Positions 54,109 to 62,444 of a stretch of 64,000 nucleotides of DNA are shown in pieces (within the stretch, counting starts at the first letter, position 1; the number at the start of each line of letters is the position of its first letter). Origin of the DNA: Calothrix sp. NIES-2100. GTDB lineage: Bacteria > Cyanobacteriota > Cyanobacteriia > Cyanobacteriales > Nostocaceae. Where the stretch lies: NCBI RefSeq assembly GCF_002368195.1, contig NZ_AP018178.1:6584645-6648644 (forward strand), written 5' to 3'. The notes below the pieces were generated by a model, which ran no database searches, was not told the DNA's origin, and saw only the letters and a list, made by a program, of their open reading frames with translations. Both the position numbers and the translations under genes were made by a program.

Positions 54109-54391
54109 ATGATTTTGGGGGTGCAACCTTTTCCCTAAACAACTTCCCAGCAGAGAAGGCAGGAACCTTGGTAGCAGGAATTTCCATCTTTTCATTGGTT
54201 TTAGGGTTACGACCTTCACGGGCTTTACGTTCCCGTGATTCAAAGGAACCGAATCCAACCAGCGTTACTTTATCGCCAGAGGAAACAGCTTCAATGATGG
54301 TTTCCAAAGCCGCAGTCAGAACTGCATCGGCTTGCTTCTTGGTCACACTAGCCTTTTCAGCTACCGCATCAACTAATTCACCTTTGTTCAT
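54107..54391 (-). CDS. hup: DNA-binding protein HU
   Basis: 94 residues, the HU/IHF fold: MNKGELVDAVAEKASVTKKQAD, VTLVGFGSFESRERKAREGRNPKT and the DNA-arm end IPATKVPAFSAGKLFRE. AAGGAG upstream of ATG 54391 decides the start, not the longer frame. It bends DNA and compacts the nucleoid. In Anabaena the single HU gene (hanA) is needed for heterocyst formation, as I recall from published work. Upstream spacer carries its promoter. cobD follows closely on the same strand. Confidence 0.97.
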   Translation of the reverse strand: MNKGELVDAVAEKASVTKKQADAVLTAALETIIEAVSSGDKVTLVGFGSFESRERKAREGRNPKTNEKMEIPATKVPAFSAGKLFREKVAPPKS

Positions 54392-54841
54392 AAAATCAAA
54401 CTCCTTGAGGTTTACTTGAGACACGCTACAGATGCACCTTGAAGCATCCTTACGGAAATCTCTGTTTGTAGGAATACAAAAGTCATCCTTTGGGAGCATT
54501 TTTACTCAAAATGGCTGCAAATCCCATCGGCTCGACTTTTCAATGAATCATTCTAAGGTGTAGTAGCCTGATGTGGATATATGAAACCATTAATTTATAT
54601 AGATTTCAGGATTTTTTGTGTTTTGAGGGTGATTGTTTCCCTCGAAACCACCCCTTTGGTAGGGATAAATACTTAGTGAAAACACCTGTGTCGGGGGCAG
54701 GGGGGCAGGGGGGATGAGGGGGATGAGGGGGACAAGGGGGACAAGGGGGACAAGGGGGACAAGGGAGACAAGGAAGATAAATAAGAAATGCCCAATGCCC
54801 AATGCCCAATGCCCCATTCCCCTGTCCCGCCACCAGCCCAT
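54392..54841. other. Spacer with G-rich and ATGCCCA repeats
   Basis: 450 bp upstream of HU and downstream of the pentapeptide gene, both minus-strand. 54392-54690 must hold the HU promoter. 54692-54778 is a GGGGGACAA array and 54787-54832 an ATGCCCA run. Confidence 0.5.
54692..54832. repeat. GGGGGACAA array and ATGCCCA run
   Basis: Four to five 9-bp units (GGGGGACAA, with GGGGGATGA variants before) are followed by ATGCCCA units. Strong G/C strand skew: G-rich on the plus strand. Confidence 0.85.
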
Positions 54842-55336
54842 TTACCTACAGCCTAACGACTCACGAGTATCTACGCCAGTTTTAGGATTAACGCCGCTAG
54901 CTTTAGCGCAAAGTTTCTTAACTTGTATTCCGTCTAAGACGGCGTTGGTAAAGTCTGCGCCTGTGATATTAACTTCTTCAAAGGTAGAACGCAGCATCAT
55001 GGCATCTGTGAAAATCCCATCGCTTAAGTCCGCACCCTTAAACCTTGCTAAGTAGGCGATGCCATTACTAAAATCGACACCATGCAGACTGACTCCCTGC
55101 AAAACCGTACCGTTAAATACGACACCCCGGAGGTCAGCATTGCTAAAATTGGCATTTTCTAAATTGAGGTTGGTAAACTCTGTGCCAATGAGACTTTGCC
55201 CTGAGTAATCCTTACCTGTGAGTTCGTCGCCAGCAGAACGGGTAATACTGGAAGAACTTGCAGCTTGCGCTGATAAGGGAAATAAAAAAAGAACCATAGC
55301 TAAGACCAAGCTAGCTAGTAGTTGCCGATACTTCAT
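54842..55336 (-). CDS. Pentapeptide-repeat protein, exported (lumenal type)
   Basis: 164 residues. Signal peptide ending AQAA at about residue 26, then pentapeptide repeats (A[N/D]L/F pattern: LENANFSNADLRGVVF, ADLSDGIFTDA, ITGADFTNAVLDG), which form a right-handed beta-helix. A C-terminal segment with two Cys (KKLCAKASG and ESLGCR) may make a disulfide. It resembles the thylakoid-lumen pentapeptide proteins of cyanobacteria and plants; function unknown. ATG 55336. Divergent from gcvT. Confidence 0.88.
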   Translation of the reverse strand: MKYRQLLASLVLAMVLFLFPLSAQAASSSSITRSAGDELTGKDYSGQSLIGTEFTNLNLENANFSNADLRGVVFNGTVLQGVSLHGVDFSNGIAYLARFKGADLSDGIFTDAMMLRSTFEEVNITGADFTNAVLDGIQVKKLCAKASGVNPKTGVDTRESLGCR

Positions 55337-55472
55337 AATTTTTGCTTAATAAATCTCAACACTTCTGCCATTCACTATTAAACCCTACTGGACTGAAGTA
55401 TGAAATTTTCCTGCTTTTGTAACCATCTCGTAGGATAGATGTTGAAGTGCGATCGCAAACACGAAAATATCT

Positions 55473-56612
55473 GTGGCTAATCAAGAACCAGAAATCGCCT
55501 TATCTTTGGCGCGAACTCCTTTATATCAACTGGGTGTAGAACTTAGAGCACGCCTCACCAGCTTTGGTGGTTGGGAAATGCCGGTGCAGTTTGCTGGCAT
55601 TAGCCACGAACATGAAGCTGTAAGAAATGCAGCAGGCATGTTCGATATTTCCCACATGGGTAAATTTACTCTCGTAGGTGAAAACCCGATTTCTCAACTC
55701 CAGGCTTTAGTGCCATCAGACTTAAGCCGCCTAAAACTAGGTCAAGCGCAATACACCGTATTGTTAAATCCTCAAGGTGGAATTATTGACGACATTATCG
55801 TTTATTACCAAGGTGAAGACAGCAGTGGTAATCAACAAGTAGCAATTATTGTTAATGCGGCAACCACCGGTAAAGATAAAGCATGGCTATTGCAACACCT
55901 TGACCTGAAGACAGTGGAATTTCAAGACCTGTCAAAAGACAAAGTTTTACTAGCTGTACAAGGGCCAAAAGCCATTGATTATCTCCAGCCCCTTGTAGAA
56001 TCAGATTTACACCCCATTAAAGCCTTTGGACACCTGCAAGCACCAATATTAGGAAAAACAGGCTTCCTCGCCCGCACAGGCTACACTGGCGAAGATGGAT
56101 TTGAGGTGATGGTCGATCCAGAAGTGGGGATAGCATTGTGGCAAAGTCTTTATGATGCTGGTGTAATTCCCTGCGGTTTGGGTGCTAGAGATACCCTCAG
56201 ACTAGAAGCCGCAATGGCACTTTATGGACAAGATATCGATGACAGCACCACCCCCCTAGAAGCAGGTTTAGGTTGGCTAGTTCACTTAGATACCAAAGGT
56301 GATTTTATCGGCCGTGCGGTTTTAGAACAGCAAAAAGCCGCAGGTTTGCAGCGGCGGTTGGTGGGTTTGCGAATGCCTGGAAGGAATATTGCCCGTCATG
56401 GTTACCAAGTATTATCTTCAGGTAAAGTAGTAGGGGAAGTTACCAGTGGTACACTCTCACTGACACTCGGTTATCCCATTGCCTTAGCTTATGTCCCTTC
56501 TGAGCTAGCCACTGTTGGTCAGCAACTAGAAGTGGAAATTCGCGGTAAAGCTTACCCAACATCTGTTGTGAAACGACCCTTTTATCGTTCAAAAAATCGC
56601 GTGATTAACTAA
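55473..56612 (+). CDS. gcvT: Glycine cleavage system T protein (aminomethyltransferase)
   Basis: 379 residues from GTG 55473. Folate-dependent enzyme that takes the aminomethyl group from lipoyl-GcvH and gives methylene-tetrahydrofolate and ammonia. Signs: RARLTSFGGWEMPVQFAG, GMFDISHMGKF, PQGGIIDDIIVY, ARTGYTGEDGFEVMV, LGARDTLRLEAAMALYG and the C-terminal GEVTSGTLSLTLGYPIALAYV. First gene of a gcvT-gcvH-gcvP run; in cyanobacteria this forms part of photorespiration. The spacers on both sides carry heptamer repeats rather than gene overlaps. Confidence 0.97.
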   Translation: MANQEPEIALSLARTPLYQLGVELRARLTSFGGWEMPVQFAGISHEHEAVRNAAGMFDISHMGKFTLVGENPISQLQALVPSDLSRLKLGQAQYTVLLNPQGGIIDDIIVYYQGEDSSGNQQVAIIVNAATTGKDKAWLLQHLDLKTVEFQDLSKDKVLLAVQGPKAIDYLQPLVESDLHPIKAFGHLQAPILGKTGFLARTGYTGEDGFEVMVDPEVGIALWQSLYDAGVIPCGLGARDTLRLEAAMALYGQDIDDSTTPLEAGLGWLVHLDTKGDFIGRAVLEQQKAAGLQRRLVGLRMPGRNIARHGYQVLSSGKVVGEVTSGTLSLTLGYPIALAYVPSELATVGQQLEVEIRGKAYPTSVVKRPFYRSKNRVIN

Positions 56613-56615
56613 GCT

Positions 56616-56730
56616 CAATGGTCAATGGTCAATGGTCAATGGTCAATGGTCAAGAAATTCTCAGCAGTGGACTATTGACTTTGGACTTTGGACTCTGGAC
56701 TTTGGACTTTGGACTTTTGACTCTGGACAG
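56616..56730. repeat. TCAATGG array and TTGGACT run
   Basis: Five copies of the 7-bp TCAATGG unit, then units of TTTGGAC and TCTGGAC, in the 226-bp gcvT-gcvH gap. Confidence 0.85.
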
Positions 56731-56838
56731 ATCCTTGATTTATTGTGCCAGTTAATTAATCTACAGTATGGTTAATTACCAGATATGCCTTGGATTAATC
56801 TTGAGGCAGATAATTTTTTGATGTGACGAGGGAAATGT

Positions 56839-57228
56839 ATGTCTTTGGAATATCCTCAGGATTTGAAATACCTGGATACTCATGAATACGTGCGGTTAGA
56901 AGGTGAAATTGCTACCATTGGCATTACCGAATTTGCCGTAAATCAATTAGGTGATATCGTGTTTTTAGAATTGCCGGAAATTAGCGATGCGATCGCTAAG
57001 GGAGACAGTATTGGCACGATTGAATCAGTAAAAGCCGTTGAAAGTCTAAATGCGCCGGTTACTGGTACAGTTATCGAACGTAATGAAGAATTGATAGAGA
57101 ATCCAGAATTACTCGCAGACGATCCCTACGGTGAGGCTTGGTTCCTCAAAGTTCGCGTCAATGACTCAGATGAAGTCAATGATGCCATGAGTGCAGATGA
57201 GTATCGCGCCTTGGTGGAAGGGGAGTAG
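56839..57228 (+). CDS. gcvH: Glycine cleavage system H protein
   Basis: 129 residues from ATG 56839. Lipoyl carrier with modification site Lys65 in IESVKAVES, within the usual frame YLDTHEYVRLEGEIATIGIT and NAPVTGTV. It shuttles the aminomethyl intermediate between P, T and L proteins. Confidence 0.97.
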   Translation: MSLEYPQDLKYLDTHEYVRLEGEIATIGITEFAVNQLGDIVFLELPEISDAIAKGDSIGTIESVKAVESLNAPVTGTVIERNEELIENPELLADDPYGEAWFLKVRVNDSDEVNDAMSADEYRALVEGE

Positions 57229-57587
57229 GGGGGCAGGGGGCAGGGGAGAAATAATTGATGACCTTTATAGGACGCGGAGAGTGGGAGACACGGTGACGCG
57301 GAGAGTCGCCTGTGTTTTGGGTTCAACGCGAATGGTTTCAAGAAAGAGACTTTAGTAGTGGAGAAGAAAAAAGACATTCCTTGCTGGAATCCCCTGGCTT
57401 TAGACATGGGGTGTAAGAGCGTCTGGGTGTCCCCGTGTCCCCGTGTCTTCTTCAATATTACCCAATGCCCCATGCCCAATGCCCAATGCCCAATGCCCCA
57501 TGCCCCATGCCCAATGCCCCATGCCCAATTCCCAATTCCCTCATATTTATTGCAAAATATTAAATAGTTCCATCGGGAGAGCAATTT
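57229..57587. other. Spacer with heptamer array
   Basis: 359 bp between gcvH and gcvP. 57464-57541 is an ATGCCCA/ATGCCCC run; the rest has GC-rich repeat fragments. No gene. gcvP therefore may have its own promoter here. Confidence 0.5.
57464..57541. repeat. ATGCCCA/ATGCCCC heptamer array
   Basis: About ten units of 7 bp in near-tandem order, ending AATTCCCAATTCCC. Confidence 0.85.
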
Positions 57588-60512
57588 GTGGTAAAAGCCC
57601 CTATTTCCCAGTCTAGTGATCGCCAAATGTTAGACGAAAGGAAACAAAATTTAAATAATTTTATACACAGGCATATTGGCCCTAACTCTGATGACATCCA
57701 GCAAATGCTTGGTGTGTTAGGTTTTTCTAGCCTTGATGCGTTGATCGACAAAACAGTACCTCTCTTAATTCGGCTCAAGGGAGCATTAAAATTACCAGAG
57801 GCACAAACTGAGTACGCAGCGCTGGGTCAGTTGAAAAAAATTGCTGAGAAAAATCAAGTTTTCCGTTCATTTATTGGGATGGGTTATTACGACTGCATCA
57901 CCCCCCCGGTGATTCAGCGAAATATTCTGGAAAATCCTGGTTGGTATACTGCTTACACTCCCTATCAGCCAGAAATTGCCCAAGGACGGTTGGAAGCGCT
58001 GCTAAATTTCCAGACGTTAATTATCGATTTAACGGGTTTGGAAATTGCTAATGCTTCATTACTGGATGAAGGGACAGCAGCAGCCGAAGCCATGAGTTTG
58101 AGCTACGGTGTTTGTAAAAATAAAGCAAATGCCTATTTTGTTTCCCGTGAGTGTCATCCCCAAACGATTGATGTGCTGCAAACACGGGCGAAACCGCTGG
58201 GGATAGATATTATTATTGGTGACCATCAAAACTTTGATTTTGATCAACCAATTTTTGGGGCAATTCTGCAATACCCTGCTAGTGACGGCACTATTTACGA
58301 CTACCGCGCTTTTATCGAAAAAGCCCATGCTAAGGGTGCATTGGTGACGGTAGCAGCAGACCCTTTAAGCTTAACTTTACTCACCCCTCCTGGTGAATTT
58401 GGTGCTGATATTGCCATTGGTAGTACTCAGCGCTTTGGTATACCTTTGGGCTTTGGCGGGCCTCATGCAGCATACTTTGCTACCAAGGAAGAGTATAAGC
58501 GGCAAGTTCCAGGGCGAATTGTTGGTGTATCAAAAGATGCTCAAGATAAGCCTGCATTACGCCTAGCTTTACAAACCCGCGAACAACATATTCGGCGGGA
58601 AAAAGCTACAAGTAATATTTGCACAGCCCAAGTGCTGTTGGCTGTGATGGCGAGTATGTACGCTGTTTATCATGGCCCCGATGGACTGAAGAATATTGCT
58701 GAGAATATCCATCAGCTAACTTTAATTTTGGCAGCCGGATTCAAGCGTTTGGGTTACAGCATCAGTTCTGAATTTTTCTTTGATACGTTGCGGGTGGATT
58801 TGGGAAGACGCAACTTAGACACAATTCTTGACGGTTGCCAAGCACGTAATATTAATTTACGAATTTTTGATGACACGGCGGTGGGAATCTCCTTAGATGA
58901 GACAACCACAGTTGATGATGTACTAGAACTTTGGCAGATTTTTGCAGATAGCGATCGCCTAGATTTTGATTTTCCCGAAATTGCCGATGCGATCGCCACA
59001 CAGCGTCCATCACCTTTACAAAACTCAACCTTTGCCCGTAGCAGCAGTTACCTGACTCATCCTGTCTTTAACCGCTATCACTCAGAAACCCAGTTGTTGC
59101 GTTATCTGCACCAGCTAGAAACTAAGGACTTATCTTTAACTACATCGATGATTCCTTTAGGTTCTTGCACGATGAAGTTAAACGCTACAGCGGAGATGAT
59201 ACCAGTCACCTGGGCGGAATTTGGCAAGATTCATCCCTTTGCACCTCCATCTCAAACCTTGGGTTATCAAATCCTCTTCCAGCAGCTAGAAGCATGGTTA
59301 GCAGAAATTACTGGATTTGCAGGAATTTCTCTCCAACCAAATGCTGGTTCTCAAGGTGAATACGCCGGACTGTTAGTGATTCATCAGTATCACGAAAGCC
59401 GGGGAGAAGCACACCGCAACGTCTGCTTGATTCCTACCTCAGCACATGGAACTAACCCCGCTAGTGCGGTGATGTGTGGCATGAAGGTTGTCGCCGTTGC
59501 CTGTGACTTACAAGGTAATATTGACTTGGATGACCTCAAAGCTAAAGCAGAAAAACACAGTCATGAACTGGCGGCGTTGATGGTGACATATCCCTCAACT
59601 CATGGTGTGTTCGAGGAAGCCATTCAAGAAATCTGTGCTGTGGTTCACGAACACGGTGGACAGGTTTACATGGATGGGGCGAATATGAACGCCCAAGTGG
59701 GAATTTGTCGTCCCGGCGATATTGGCGCAGATGTCTGTCACCTGAACCTACATAAAACCTTCTGTATCCCTCATGGCGGCGGTGGCCCTGGTATGGGGCC
59801 GATTGGCGTAGCTTCCCATTTAGTACCATTTCTCCCAGGACACCCTGTAGTCAAGATGGGTGGTACACTGGGTGCGGTAGCGGCTGCACCTTGGGGTAGT
59901 GCTAGCATCCTGGTAATTTCTTGGATGTATATTGTCATGATGGGTGCGACTGGTTTGACACAAGCAACTAAAATCGCCATCCTGAATGCTAACTATATAG
60001 CCAAGCGACTTGAACAGTATTATCCCGTGTTGTATCAAGGGAAAAATGGTCTAGTTGCCCATGAATGTATTTTAGATTTGCGATCGCTCAAAAAATCTGC
60101 GAGCATCGAAATTGATGATGTTGCCAAACGGCTAATGGATTACGGCTTTCACGCGCCGACTGTCTCCTGGCCTGTGGCAGGTACAATCATGGTAGAACCT
60201 ACAGAAAGCGAATCTCTAGAAGAATTGGATCGTTTCTGTGATACTTTGATTGCCATTCGCCAAGAAATCGCCGAAATTGAATCAGGTAAGGTGGATGCTC
60301 ACGATAATGTTTTGAAAAATGCGCCCCACACTGCTGAAAGCTTAATTACTGGTGAATGGAATCATCCCTATTCTCGCGAACAAGCAGCCTACCCTGCACC
60401 TTGGACTCGCCAACATAAATTCTGGCCGAGTGTAGGTAGAATTGATGCAGCTTTTGGCGACAGGAATTTTGTTTGTTCTTGTCTACCAATGGAGGCTTAT
60501 TCACAGCAGTAG
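57588..60512 (+). CDS. gcvP: Glycine dehydrogenase (decarboxylating), P protein
   Basis: 974 residues from GTG 57588. PLP enzyme that decarboxylates glycine and loads GcvH. Single-chain fused form: N-half (GPNSDDIQQML, EIAQGRLEALLNFQTLI, LLDEGTAAAEAM) and C-half with PLP Lys at about 723 in NLHKTFCIPHGGGGPG, plus SCTMKLNATAEM. Full length, no damage. It is followed at 60540-60572 by an intrinsic terminator. The L subunit is not in the window. Confidence 0.98.
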   Translation: MVKAPISQSSDRQMLDERKQNLNNFIHRHIGPNSDDIQQMLGVLGFSSLDALIDKTVPLLIRLKGALKLPEAQTEYAALGQLKKIAEKNQVFRSFIGMGYYDCITPPVIQRNILENPGWYTAYTPYQPEIAQGRLEALLNFQTLIIDLTGLEIANASLLDEGTAAAEAMSLSYGVCKNKANAYFVSRECHPQTIDVLQTRAKPLGIDIIIGDHQNFDFDQPIFGAILQYPASDGTIYDYRAFIEKAHAKGALVTVAADPLSLTLLTPPGEFGADIAIGSTQRFGIPLGFGGPHAAYFATKEEYKRQVPGRIVGVSKDAQDKPALRLALQTREQHIRREKATSNICTAQVLLAVMASMYAVYHGPDGLKNIAENIHQLTLILAAGFKRLGYSISSEFFFDTLRVDLGRRNLDTILDGCQARNINLRIFDDTAVGISLDETTTVDDVLELWQIFADSDRLDFDFPEIADAIATQRPSPLQNSTFARSSSYLTHPVFNRYHSETQLLRYLHQLETKDLSLTTSMIPLGSCTMKLNATAEMIPVTWAEFGKIHPFAPPSQTLGYQILFQQLEAWLAEITGFAGISLQPNAGSQGEYAGLLVIHQYHESRGEAHRNVCLIPTSAHGTNPASAVMCGMKVVAVACDLQGNIDLDDLKAKAEKHSHELAALMVTYPSTHGVFEEAIQEICAVVHEHGGQVYMDGANMNAQVGICRPGDIGADVCHLNLHKTFCIPHGGGGPGMGPIGVASHLVPFLPGHPVVKMGGTLGAVAAAPWGSASILVISWMYIVMMGATGLTQATKIAILNANYIAKRLEQYYPVLYQGKNGLVAHECILDLRSLKKSASIEIDDVAKRLMDYGFHAPTVSWPVAGTIMVEPTESESLEELDRFCDTLIAIRQEIAEIESGKVDAHDNVLKNAPHTAESLITGEWNHPYSREQAAYPAPWTRQHKFWPSVGRIDAAFGDRNFVCSCLPMEAYSQQ

Positions 60513-60539
60513 GTACTGCTAAAACATAACTATTAAATC

Positions 60540-60572
60540 TCACGCAAAGACACAAAGTCCTTGCGTGATTTT
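60540..60572 (+). terminator. Rho-independent terminator of gcvP
   Basis: Stem CACGCAA...GAC / GTC...TTGCGTG with a bulge on each side, then TTTTAATT. It lies 28 bp after the gcvP stop. Confidence 0.75.
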
Positions 60573-60579
60573 AATTACA

Positions 60580-60673
60580 TAGGACTTACGGACACCTGAG
60601 GAAAAACCAAGCCTCTGCGATTACTTCGCTTCGCTCGTAATGAAGTAAAATCGTAGTCTTTGCGTAAGTCCTG
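60580..60673. repeat. MITE-like element, GGACTTACGCA family
   Basis: 94 bp between AGGACTTACG and TTGCGTAAGTCCTG. Same family as 48974-49098 and 3340-3404. Confidence 0.7.
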
Positions 60674-60679
60674 TTACAG

Positions 60680-61543
60680 TTAATTTTGTCCTGATTTTTT
60701 CTCTAATTGCTCAAGCAAAACTTCAATATTTTGCAATTTTTCTTCATATTCTTCTATTCGTTGATCCAGTTCATATTTAGCTTCAGAATCAGTTTTAATA
60801 GTCCGTTCTTTCTTCAAGCATTTCAACTTTTTCCGAATTCCTTCATACTCTTCTTCTAAGTCTTCAAGCTTCTCTTGAGTATGCCGCTTTGAAGACGTTT
60901 TTTGAGTTGTGCTATTGAGAGGGTTAGTTTCTAAAATTGCAGAATCATTTGGCTGAGAAATAGCATCTAATTCTGGCTTTTCGTAGAGAATGGGAGTTAA
61001 ATTATCAGGTAGTCCCGCCATCCGAATTGCTGCACACCCCAGTTTATAGGCAAACTCGATCGGACGACCTGCCCCTAGCCCATCGTAGAACCCCACTGCA
61101 AACTCGATCGCCGCGCGATCGCTAATTTCCTGGTTCATGCCGATCGCATAGTCTATGTGTTGGGCGATCGCATGGGCTTGTACTTGTGAATAACAGCCGT
61201 TGAGGACAACACAGCGAATTTGGTCAGCAAACAGTTCAAATAGCCCTGCTAATGCGTCCCCATCCACAAGCTTTGCATTGCCAATTTCATCTTCAAAAAC
61301 CAGCCCTTTATCCCCCGTTCCATGTCCTGAAAAATGGATAATCTGCGGATTCAAATCGAGCATAGCCCGTTGAATATCACGCGGACGTACCGCCCATCGT
61401 TGTTCAAATCTGAAGCTGTCGCGATGTTTTGCTCTTTGTAACCCATCACTAATATCTCGTGCTTCCTGCTCAAAATGTGACTGCGAGCTTTCTGCTGGAT
61501 TTGCTGCTAGGAATAAAATAGTTAGAACAGATGGGTCGGCCAT
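60680..61543 (-). CDS. CHAT-domain (caspase-fold) protease with helical C-terminus
   Basis: 287 residues. The CHAT caspase-like domain has its dyad intact: His74 in IIHFSGHG and Cys117 in VVLNGCYS. Flanks LTILFLAANP, RWAVRPRDIQRAML, IGMNQEISDRAAIEFAVGFYDGLGAG and ILYEKPELD are typical for this cyanobacterial group. The C-terminus (about 225-285) is a charged coiled coil (KLEDLEEEYEGIRKKLKCL, RIEEYEEKLQNIEVLLEQLE), the kind of helical adaptor that in related proteins pairs effectors with sensors. Starts at its ATG; 43 bp downstream of the membrane gene, likely same transcript. A regulated protease is inferred; target unknown. Confidence 0.88.
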   Translation of the reverse strand: MADPSVLTILFLAANPAESSQSHFEQEARDISDGLQRAKHRDSFRFEQRWAVRPRDIQRAMLDLNPQIIHFSGHGTGDKGLVFEDEIGNAKLVDGDALAGLFELFADQIRCVVLNGCYSQVQAHAIAQHIDYAIGMNQEISDRAAIEFAVGFYDGLGAGRPIEFAYKLGCAAIRMAGLPDNLTPILYEKPELDAISQPNDSAILETNPLNSTTQKTSSKRHTQEKLEDLEEEYEGIRKKLKCLKKERTIKTDSEAKYELDQRIEEYEEKLQNIEVLLEQLEKKSGQN

Positions 61544-61585
61544 ATTTAAATGATACGTGCATATTCAAACGATTTGTTTCTTATG

Positions 61586-62296
61586 TTATTGTTTTTGAAA
61601 TTCTAAGTTGAGAAAGAGCAAAATCCCACTAATTGTAACTCCAAGTGTAACTAAGCTTGCTAATGTGCTGGAAAGAATAGTAATTAATACTGGATAGTTT
61701 ACAATAACGCTACTTAAAATTTTGTTCATCAATGCCTGTAAGCCGAAAATTATTATATAAAGTAGCACGTTGAATAAAAATACCTTCAACCAATTCCCTT
61801 TGACTAAAGATCGACTGTATTGAAATGCTGCTTTACCTCTTTGGTCTCGAAGTATAAAAGCCAGGGCAAAATAACCGTTATTTATTGCATAAATAACACC
61901 TGGAACAATTAGTAATAGAAGCCCCGATAGGAAGATAATATTAAATCTTATATTTAAGCCAGTGAGTGGTATGAATCGAGACAAAATTCGTTGAATTGCC
62001 AGATTAAGCTGAGGATTTTCTCCTAAAACATAGCCTTCTGTAAGAATAGCTAATGCAATAGTATAAACTGGAATTACAACGAAAAAATAAAATATAAGAA
62101 ATAGATAGTAGGGAATCAATAATATGGGATTTGAAGCAAGATTTAAGGTTAAAATAAGATATATGATTGAGAAGGGCAGCATCATACATAAAAGAATAAA
62201 AAAACTTCGGAAATACTTTAAATATAAATCGAAGCCCATTGCTATAAGTTCAAACAATCCAAGCTTTTTTGTCTGAAGATCGGAAAGGATACTCAT
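61586..62296 (-). CDS. Multi-pass membrane protein
   Basis: 236 residues with five to six membrane segments (FFILLCMMLPFSIIYLILTL, LIPYYLFLIFYFFVVIPVY, FNIIFLSGLLLLIVPGVIYA, VFLFNVLLYIIIFGLQAL, LASLVTLGVTISGILLFL). Cytosolic N-terminus with LGLFELIAMGFDLYLKYFRS, which recalls DUF975-like or glycerophosphodiesterase-associated membrane domains, but no family is certain. No catalytic residues. It lies between the FGE-like and CHAT genes on the same strand. Confidence 0.75.
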   Translation of the reverse strand: MSILSDLQTKKLGLFELIAMGFDLYLKYFRSFFILLCMMLPFSIIYLILTLNLASNPILLIPYYLFLIFYFFVVIPVYTIALAILTEGYVLGENPQLNLAIQRILSRFIPLTGLNIRFNIIFLSGLLLLIVPGVIYAINNGYFALAFILRDQRGKAAFQYSRSLVKGNWLKVFLFNVLLYIIIFGLQALMNKILSSVIVNYPVLITILSSTLASLVTLGVTISGILLFLNLEFQKQ

Positions 62297-62444
62297 ACAG
62301 GATAATCTCTCACTGCTGCTATAGCCTTGCTTAACTATAAGACTTTTGCTTAACGTTGATAGTACCCACTGAGGTACTCTTAAATAAATTTTTGTAAAAT
62401 TATTGGATGAATAATAAATAAATATTTATTAATTGCTAACAAGA

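Noticed and set aside
55337..55472. Glycine riboswitch ahead of gcvT
   Set aside because: No tandem aptamer pattern or conserved core bases are seen in the 136-bp leader.
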